From Lactarius indigo (lineage: Eukaryota; Basidiomycota; Agaricomycetes; Russulales; Russulaceae), in the NCBI GenBank assembly GCA_025766275.1, contig JAFKAC010000010.1:186001-250000 (forward strand): DNA of 64,000 nucleotides, given 5' to 3'. Each line of letters starts with the position of its first letter. Positions within the stretch are counted from its first letter, which is position 1. The notes below the pieces were generated by a model. It saw only the letters and a program-made list of their open reading frames with translations. It was not told where the DNA came from and searched no databases. A program made the translations under genes and the position numbers. Of this stretch, positions 58,101 to 64,000 are shown in pieces.

Positions 58101-59981
58101 TTGAAAACAACGCACCCTAGTTTCAAGTTAGCCCCAAAAAGATATGGACCCTTCAGGGTCACAAAGAAGATCTCCGCCACCACATATGCCCTGAAACTTC
58201 CCCATCAATGGCGGATCCACCCAGTATTCCATGCGTCCCTCCTGATGCCATACAAAGAAACCTCCATACATGGAAAGAACTTTATGGAACCACCCCCAGA
58301 TCTAGTAGATGGAGAACAGGAGTGGGAAGTCGAGAAAATACTAGAAACAAGACGCCACAGGAACCAGTTACAGTTCCTAATCAAGTGGAAAGGATACTCC
58401 GATGCACACAACAGTTGGGAACCAGAAAAGAACCTCAACGCCCCAGAACTTATTCAGGAACACTTCGAAAGTAACCCCAGAAGTGAAGGAGCAAAGCAAT
58501 GGTTAAAACGAAAGGAAGTAACAGTACAAACAGCAACCACCTTCCCCACTAGCTTCCTCACCATGCCCTCTCGCTCCTCCTCTGTAGAACGCCTCGTTGC
58601 TCGTGCCATGGAAAGAGGCTCCTTCGACGAAACACCCTCCATCACACCCTCCTCTGGCTATTCTCCCTTCCCAGCACGACCCCCTTCCTTGCCTTCACTC
58701 ATCCAGGAACCACAACCCATCAATCCCACCATGCCCAGCGTCATAGAAACAGAAGGAGGAGGAATAGCCCTTCGCGTTCCCCCTCCTGGACACACAGCTC
58801 CCCCTACTCCCGAGATACACCGACCTACCACCTCCCCCCCTGATCCTAGAGTGACTATGGCTCGTCTCAGTGAAATAATCAACGACCCAATCATGGACGC
58901 ACTCCCCATTAACTATGAAAGGATGCATATCACTGCTGAAGAAGACGACGACCCTGGCTACCCCTTCTTCTTGAATGACCCCTGGAGCAGCCGCTATGTC
59001 CACTTCCTCATCCCTGATGACGCTGACCCAACCTCGTACATCCGAAAGGACGCCAAATGGATCAAGATCAGTGAAAACAAAGAAGATGTCATCGGCACCA
59101 TGGGCAAGAACCTCCCTCACTATGGCCTCCCCCTTTTCCTCCTTCCCAGAAACGACGACCCCCACAATCCAGCTCCCCCCATCACCTCAGCTCAGATGCA
59201 GAACTTGGACGAAGCTTCCCCCACAGCCAGACAAGTCGATGAAGTCCTAGAAGACCTGAAAGATGACCACCTCACAGCAGAAATCTCCAGGACTCGCCGA
59301 CTCTTGCGAAACCAGAAGGCCCTCCGAAAGGAGATTGAAGGCCTGTACAAGACGATGGAGCCCCTCAAAAGGCACCTCCTCAACATGGACATGCAACTAA
59401 CCAGCACCCGAAGAAGGCTGCAAGAACACAAGGCCTATGTCCGGATCGCAGACCGATGGCTCGCACTACACCCCCCTCCTCCGGAAGAAGAAACTCACCC
59501 CTTTGAAGTCCACCACATTCCTGCCCCTGCTCCACCTCGCTACCACTCCATGCCAAGACTCCACGACGAACCAGAAGGACCTAGCCCCTCTGCAGAAAGG
59601 AAGAAGAGACACAAGCGCAGAGCCAACAAGAAGGAGACTGGCACCATCCGACTTTGTTACAGGTGTCAGTCTGAAGACCACCTCTCCTTTGCCTGCCCTC
59701 AAAAACAGAAGTTTTGCTGGAGGTGTTCTAGCACTGACCACTTCCCCTATCAGTGCCTCTGGCCAGCCCCACAAGAACGCACTCAGTGGTGTGGCAAGTG
59801 TTTTACCAGCAACAGCCACGAAGAAATCAAGTGCCCCAAGTATGAAAATTGTCGCAAGTGCAGGGCCCATGGTCCCTTCAACTTCCTTCGCCAACATCGC
59901 TGCCCCCTCCCTCGCGAAAGCACCCCCTCCAACGACGTAGACAACGATGTCTATGACCTGATGGACTTCGAAGCACTCTAG
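55095..59981 (+). CDS. Pol-ORF3 fusion of element 3 (1627 codons from 55098)
   Basis: Reached by a -1 shift at GGATTTTTG (55092-55100), 18 bases before the Gag stop. Order: protease LLDSGATDNLID; RT VYMDDVLIAT; RNase H EVDASAFATGAIL; integrase ([43 protein letters not shown]); chromodomain FLIKWKGYSDAHNSWEP near residue 1100; then, without a stop, the ORF3 part. That part has a Pro-rich linker, DDPGYPFFLNDPWSSRYVHF, VIGTMGKNLPHYGLPLFLLP, a coiled coil from LTAEISRTRRLL, and four knuckles (CYRCQSEDHLSFAC, CWRCSSTDHFPYQC, CGKCFTSNSHEEIKC, CRKC...HRC). The protease may cut ORF3 free. Confidence 0.93.
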   Translation, partial: FLRCRPVRADREANSMYSVHDSAMTIKVLVRLYYKEARINVLLDSGATDNLIDRNLIQKLGLGTTPLKPPRLVRNVDGSLNKDGTMTETCQLWIKRGEEETPFQFFVTSLGEDRMIFGYPWFEHENPDIDWKKQELKGEAVTILTGGYRFRRKRHQEAKAAATKTTFDPVKETAIPEEYQRHNKVFSDEEAQRFPPEREEDHPITLRPDAPNKINCKIYPLTPEEDKELKAYLDENIAKGYIYEGSSPYASSFFFRKKTDGGLHPILDYRPLNTWTIKDTYPLPLISDILTNLNGKTLFSKFDIRWGYHNIRIKEEDQWKAAFKTPRGLFIPRVMTFGLTNAPATFARTMSRILRPLMDKYPRELFVYMDDVLIATEEDTERHRQIVHEFLEICEKESYFLKASKCVFEQRKIHYLGIVIDGSQIKIDPKKVEGLKDWPRDIKSVKQARSVLGTLSYQRPFIPNFAHLARPIMDTIKTSEGPFRWTKEAAEALEALITLVCKDPILCQPDMDKPFELEVDASAFATGAILTQRDSRNKPQAVGYFSKSFSEAERNYDIHDRELLAVIRGLEHWRHLLLGSPHEITVFTDHKNLEYYRHPRQINRRVARYIPRLADYHIKLHHKPGPQNHADALSRRPDHDTGAGDNTDVVVLTPTIFANSALSIRIDDRVMAHQLDHQDTLDEWAAPFHLVKQGKHWWRGDKLVVVDNTPLKRGVISLFHDTKTAGHPGITKTLWLVSQDFWWPNMKDDISAYVKGCATCQSNKNFPGNPKPPIFPIKTNPEALPFETITLDFITKLPQSEDNDTILTITDHDCSKAAFFIPCSETIDAEGVAKLYAKTVLPHYGLPRRVISDRDPRFTAKFIKELCRVLDIEQNISTAYHPQTDGQSERTNQWLEQYLRMFINHQQDNWTELLPLAQYTHNSWPSATTKKAPYELILGYIPRVHQPERTTTVPGTQERLERIQEARRTAQAAITHAQSLYKGSSRFEQHTEGDSVWLDARNLKTTHPSFKLAPKRYGPFRVTKKISATTYALKLPHQWRIHPVFHASLLMPYKETSIHGKNFMEPPPDLVDGEQEWEVEKILETRRHRNQLQFLIKWKGYSDAHNSWEPEKNLNAPELIQEHFESNPRSEGAKQWLKRKEVTVQTATTFPTSFLTMPSRSSSVERLVARAMERGSFDETPSITPSSGYSPFPARPPSLPSLIQEPQPINPTMPSVIETEGGGIALRVPPPGHTAPPTPEIHRPTTSPPDPRVTMARLSEIINDPIMDALPINYERMHITAEEDDDPGYPFFLNDPWSSRYVHFLIPDDADPTSYIRKDAKWIKISENKEDVIGTMGKNLPHYGLPLFLLPRNDDPHNPAPPITSAQMQNLDEASPTARQVDEVLEDLKDDHLTAEISRTRRLLRNQKALRKEIEGLYKTMEPLKRHLLNMDMQLTSTRRRLQEHKAYVRIADRWLALHPPPPEEETHPFEVHHIPAPAPPRYHSMPRLHDEPEGPSPSAERKKRHKRRANKKETGTIRLCYRCQSEDHLSFACPQKQKFCWRCSSTDHFPYQCLWPAPQERTQWCGKCFTSNSHEEIKCPKYENCRKCRAHGPFNFLRQHRCPLPRESTPSNDVDNDVYDLMDFEAL

Positions 59982-60007
59982 GGAGAGTTGACTTAGAGAG
60001 GGGCTCA

Positions 60008-60586
60008 TGTTATGATCCGACGCTTCGGACTTAAGTCACAGTATGTCTCCACTCTACCTTTCCCTTTCTGTAATATACCTTGTTACCAAAGGAGCTACTG
60101 TTACTAGTGGCGCTGTTTCTTTGATCCAAACTTCTGCTTACTCCGTTTAGTCTCTTTGATATTGTGTGGACTTGTGTTCATGTTGTTTGGAACCCTGTCC
60201 TATATAAACCTGTACCATAGACCGTAGGAAGCCAGACTTGGCTTCGTTTGCAATCTAGCAACCTTGCCTTCGTACCTTGGTGTGACCTTGCCTCCTCCCT
60301 CTCTTCTTGTGCATCCCTTACCTCAGTCCTTAACCAGGACACTTCGAAGTCTTTGCAGTTGAACTATATCAACGCGTTACACCTGTCATACTCTGCGCAC
60401 TAGCAAGATCAAGTGTAGAGAAGTGTTAGACACTTCGGACGAGGAGTCCTACATAGCAGAGTAGTGCTGCACCTTGTGCCACACTTTTGTCACTCGTATT
60501 TCATAGCAATAAGACAACAGAGGTCTTCACTTGATACTTGTGTGACTCAGAACCTTTAGAACCCACGCCCCTGCTAGGGCGTAACA
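60008..60586 (+). repeat. 3' LTR of element 3
   Basis: Near-identical to 52638-53216. A purine-rich tract (gggagagttgacttagagagggg) lies just before it. Confidence 0.95.
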
Positions 60587-60591
60587 TAGGG

Positions 60592-60703
60592 TGCGCAATA
60601 GGAACCGGGTAATTGTAAAGTCCGTGTAATCATACAGGGCTTGTATAGTGTAGGGAGGGGAATAGGGACATGTGAAAGAACGAGTCCGAGGAAAATCGTA
60701 ACA
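60592..60703 (-). repeat. 5'-side piece of the 3' LTR of element 4
   Basis: Read on the minus strand it starts TGTTACGATTTTCC, matching the start of the element 2 LTR; the other 463 bp continue at 52637-52175 on the far side of element 3. Confidence 0.9.
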
Positions 60704-60737
60704 TTACCCCCCATCTTGGCCTGAAGACGCCTCGACT

Positions 60738-62201
60738 TCAGGACTCTGGGTCGACAAGGTCGTAGATGTCGGCGTCGAGATCGTTCTCTGGCCATGGAGA
60801 GATGTTGAGCCGACAGTAATGGGTTTTGAGGAAGAAAAGGGGGCCACGCTTTCCACACTTGCGGCACATCTCATATTGCGGGCATCAGATCTCGTCATGA
60901 TTAGCGTTAGTGTGGAAGCATCGTCCGCACCACCTCCCTTGAGTTTCGGTGGCGATTGTTGGGGGTTCTGGAACCATGAAGGAAGTGGACGCTTCAGTGT
61001 TTATTGCCTGCCAAATGCGTTTGTCTGCTTGAGAGGTGGTAATGACCTCCTCGACCATTCCTGCACGACGAAAGATGCACCGATAAGACTGGTGCTCTTG
61101 ACTTTGACAATGTCGGCAGGCTGGTCGTGGCCTAGTGGGACAGTCGCGTACGAGATGATGGGAACTGCCGCAGTGATAGCAATGTCGTCGGTGGGGTTTG
61201 TCAGCGAGGCGGGGGAATTCTAATGGTCCCCCCCGCCGTGGGGAAAAGGGGATAGCGTAGCGTGAGTGCCGGAGTGGAGCTGGGAGGGCTGTCATTCGTG
61301 TGTATTTGTTACCGATGGTGGCAAGGGCTCCCGCGTACTGAAGCCATCTCTTAGTGCTGGCCAACATAAGGTCCACCGTGAGTCGCTCCGACCGTAGTTT
61401 GTGAGCGTCTTCCTCCAGTTTTTCACACTTCTCATCAATTTCCTTGAGCGCAAGAAGCCCGGTACGCAGCCTAGTGACTTCAGCTGTGAGTCGTGGGGAG
61501 TTGAGCTTGATAAGGGTTTCGTCTAAGGCACAGGTGCGAATGTCGTGGGGATCGAAGAACTGGAGTTGTTCGGCTGTGAAGGGGGGCGCCGAGACGTTAG
61601 GCCTAAGTGATGAGAGATAGACCGTTTCCCCGTAATGTGGTTGTCCAGCACCCATCGTCCCTACTACCTCGGTGAATCCTTTGCAATAGTAGATATACTT
61701 CGCAGTGTTGGATCCACCGTCGGGTAGTGGGATCTGTAGGGGGTAGAACTTCGGGGTGCCTAGTGTGTTTGGGAAGAAGGGGGCGCCGGGGTCATCAGAG
61801 TCATCGGGAGGGGAGTCAGGTCGGTTGTAGTCGATAGGTGTGTGGACGCGGACTGGAGTGAAGGGTTCGAGCAGTGGTGGTGGTGTGGAGGGTGAGGAAG
61901 ATGGTGGGGAGGGTGCAGGTGGTTCAGGAGGGGGAGTGTGTGACTGTTGTGGAGGAGGTGTGGGGGAGTATTGCCCTTCTTCTGGCATCGACGGGGTGAG
62001 TTCTCCAGGTTCTTGTTCTGGAGTTCGGGGTATTATGGGGACGGGGCTGGTGGTCATGGTGACCTGGGGAGATGGTGGTGGCGATAGTCGGGGGACGTTC
62101 GAGAGGTCGATGGTAACAATCCCTCGTTCAAGGGCAGCTTCAAGTTGCGGGTTACTGAGGACTTGAACTAGGGTGGTGTCGGAGACTGGTGTATTGGACA
62201 T
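60738..62201 (-). pseudogene. ORF3 of element 4, one TGA
   Basis: ATG at 62201, 37 bp after the Pol stop. Close to element 2 ORF3 throughout: MSNTPVSDTTLVQVLSNP, DDPGAPFFPNTLGTPKFY, VVGTMGAGQPHYGETVYL, coiled coil from LTAEVTRLRTGLL. Here the first knuckle is in frame (KPHRRHCYHCGSSHHLVRDC). A TGA at 60885-60887 falls in the third knuckle (NHDEI, then CPQYEMC), at a position that is CGA in element 2. The end is DIYDLVDPES at 60738. Confidence 0.75.
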
Positions 62202-62240
62202 TGCGGGGTTGGGGAACTCTTTAGGGTGGTCGAGTCCCTT

Positions 62241-64000
62241 TTATGTTGTTCGTCCAGCCCCTTTGGCGGATGGGTGTTGTCTATAGTAGTCCTTGATGGC
62301 GTCTGTGGCATTGGTCATGTTGGTTGCAGGTTCCCACGTATTGTCACTTGGTGGGAATCCTTTCCACTTTACTAGGTAGTAGAGTTTGTGCCCTCGTCCT
62401 CGTGTTTGGGCGTCTTCAATGCACTCCACTTCATACTCCTCTTCTCCATTGATAAGGTCAGGTGGAGGTCGGGTAAAGTTTGCGCCATGCATCTCCGTCT
62501 CCTTATATGGTGTGAGAAGGTTTGCATGGAATACCGGATGGATCTTCCATGTAGTGGGGAGTTCGAGTTCATAAGAAACGTCTGATAGAACCTTTGTTAT
62601 CTTGAATGGTCCGTGTCTCTTTGGGGCTAGTTTACTTGTGGGGTAGAAGGTACGGAGGTTTGTCCCTTCTAGCCATACTTGGTCTCCTTGCTGATAGGGT
62701 GTGAACCCCATTTTGCCTTGTTGCATCATAAGGCGTTGCGCGTGTTTAATACTGTCCTGAGCATGTTGCCTGAGTACTAGCAGCTCTTCCAATCGTTGGT
62801 CTACGGCTGGGCAGCTCGACAGTTTGGGGTTCCAGGTGGTCCGCGGTTCCCATCCCATAAGGAGCGAGAATGGGGAGTGTTTGGTTGTGGCATTCGCCCA
62901 GGAGTTGTGCGCAAATTGCGCCATCGGTAGGACTTCTGCCCAATTGTCTTGCCTTACGTCGCACCAGTGTCGTAAGTATTGTTCCAGCCATTGGTTGGTG
63001 CATTCCGACTGGCCATCAGTCTGGGGGTGATATGCCGATGATATGTTTTGTTGTATTCCCAGAGTGTGGCACAGTTGTCTCATGAAGGTAGACGCAAATC
63101 TGGGGTCTCGATCGGATATAATTTTTCTGGGTAGGCCATAATGAGGGTATATGTGTTGGAGATAGAGTCTGGCCACTCCTTCTGACATGATGGTTTTGTT
63201 GCAGGGGATGAATATTGATGCTTTTGAGCAATCGTGATCGGTGATGGTGAGAATTGAATCGAATCCATTTGATATGGGGAGTTTGACTATGAAATCCATT
63301 GCTACTACTTCAAAGGGTTCGGCCGTTGGGTCTGTGGTGATGGGGAATAAGTGGGGCTTTTGTCGGTGAGGGTTAATCTTGTTGCTTTGACAGATGGCAC
63401 ATCCCTTGACGTACGCTTCTACGTCTTTTTGCATATTTGGCCACCAGAAGTCGCATCATACTAGTTCTAGGGTGTTGGCGATTCCTGGATGTCCGGCGCT
63501 CGGAGTGTTGTGGAAAAAGGTAATTACCCCCTGCTTAAGGTCGTTGTTTCCCACAACAACGAGGGTGTCACCCTTCCACCATAGCCCGTCGTGCTTTTTT
63601 AGGTTATGGGGTTCGACCCATGGGAGTACCGCCGATTCTTCCATGTTCTGAGTAATTTGGGTCCATATGTCCATATCGTGCATGGACGTCTGGGTGACCT
63701 TCAGGAACATTTCTTCTGGCAGTACCGTGATATGGTTGTTATCCGTTGTTCCGTCGTCATAGTCAGGGCGTCTTGATAGGGAGTCTGCTTGGGTATTCTT
63801 GGTGCCAGGGATGTGTTTAAGTACAAAATTGTATTTGGAGAGTTCCTGGAATTCCCGTGCCACGCGCCTACTGATTTTCCTTGGTTCCTTCCAGTATTGG
63901 AGGTTGGCATGGTCAGTGTGGATGGTTATCAGGTGGGGGGAGCCAATGAGATATGTGCGCCATGTTCGTAGGGCTTTGACGATGGCTAGTAACTCTCTGT
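62241..64000 (-). pseudogene. Pol of element 4, C-terminal part, one TGA
   Basis: The window starts in the RNase H domain (HLITIHTDHANLQYW) and continues through the integrase zinc finger ([15 protein letters not shown]), the catalytic core ([18 protein letters not shown]) and the chromodomain [17 protein letters not shown] to 62241. A TGA at 63456-63458 lies where element 2 has CGA, with the next codon TGC for CGC. The motif [10 protein letters not shown] has Cys for Arg. All are CpG-type changes. Confidence 0.9.

Larger units (their letters stand above)
52638..60586 (+). mobile_element. Ty3/Gypsy chromovirus, element 3 (7.9 kb, intact, very young), TSD TAGGG
   Basis: 579-bp LTRs (52638-53216, 60008-60586) with, by eye, one difference (ttcgctt / ttcactt, again CpG). 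TAGGG flanks both sides (52633-52637, 60587-60591). Gag and a fused Pol-ORF3 are both open, so the element could be autonomous. It sits inside the 3' LTR of element 4. Confidence 0.95.
52175..64000 (-). mobile_element. Ty3/Gypsy chromovirus, element 4 (partial, minus strand, runs off the window)
   Basis: Its 3' LTR is at 52175-52637 plus 60592-60703 (575 bp in total, similar to the element 2 LTR), interrupted by element 3. ORF3 (62201-60738) and the C-terminal part of Pol (from 64000 to 62241) follow. Stops in Pol (63456) and ORF3 (60885) and many CpG-type changes show it is older than element 2. The 5' part and 5' LTR lie outside the window, so the TSD cannot be confirmed; the flank here is ATTTG. 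Confidence 0.9.

Noticed and set aside
58695..59165. Minus-strand frame opposite ORF3 of element 3
   Set aside because: Shadow of the conserved plus-strand coding sequence.

Overview
The window looks like a chromosome segment of a filamentous basidiomycete, most likely an Agaricomycete. The evidence is dense short introns (about 48-65 bp, GT...AG), a WSC-domain copper-radical (glyoxal) oxidase, a WOPR (Gti1/Pac2) regulator, F-box/LRR paralogues, a Crinkler-like gene, and chromodomain-bearing Ty3/Gypsy LTR retrotransposons. No rRNA, tRNA, CRISPR or bacterial-type operon was seen. All gene models are read by eye from the sequence; none has transcript support.

Left part (1-27.7 kb), gene-bearing. 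A minus-strand gene with four WSC modules and a glyoxal-oxidase domain lies at 0.3-4.2 kb, and a heavily decayed copy of its WSC part lies at 8.5-9.2 kb. Next comes a plus-strand gene at 10.95-14.54 kb whose exons splice in frame by my reading into an unknown N-terminal region, an F-box/LRR-like region and four tandem Sho1-type SH3 domains encoded by repeated exon pairs. A WOPR transcription regulator is at 17.9-19.75 kb. A decaying Crinkler-like NTPase gene is at 20.3-22.7 kb (minus). A second F-box paralogue (23.7-25.35 kb) is followed immediately by a small double-stranded-RNA-binding protein gene (25.4-25.9 kb), and a third F-box copy survives only as a relic at 27.6 kb.

Right part (28-64 kb), a nest of mobile elements. 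A DD34E Tc1/mariner-type transposase gene (28.2-30.0 kb) is split by a solo LTR with a perfect 5-bp target duplication. Convergent to it, a minus-strand gene of unknown function (30.1-41.3 kb) is split by a complete Gypsy element (element 1) and by another solo LTR; removing each insert and one target copy rejoins the reading frame. Element 2 (42.4-50.3 kb) is a nearly intact Gypsy element. Beyond it are tandem repeats hit by a third solo LTR. Element 3 (52.6-60.6 kb) is a very young, apparently intact Gypsy element inserted into the 3' LTR of element 4, a minus-strand relative of element 2 that runs off the window end.

The Gypsy elements share a plan: an AUG-less open region in frame ahead of the first Gag ATG, Gag with a CCHC knuckle, a likely -1 frameshift at a conserved GG(A/G)TTTT run into Pol (protease, reverse transcriptase, RNase H, integrase, chromodomain), and an extra third protein (ORF3) after Pol with a conserved domain, a coiled coil and, in three elements, a run of zinc knuckles. 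ORF3 is separate in elements 1, 2 and 4 but fused in frame to Pol in element 3. Most of the internal stops are TGA at positions where CGA is the likely ancestor, and every difference I could find between paired LTRs is a CpG transition, pointing to methylation-driven (or RIP-like) decay. The two most original signals are the F-box/multi-SH3 gene and the Gypsy ORF3.
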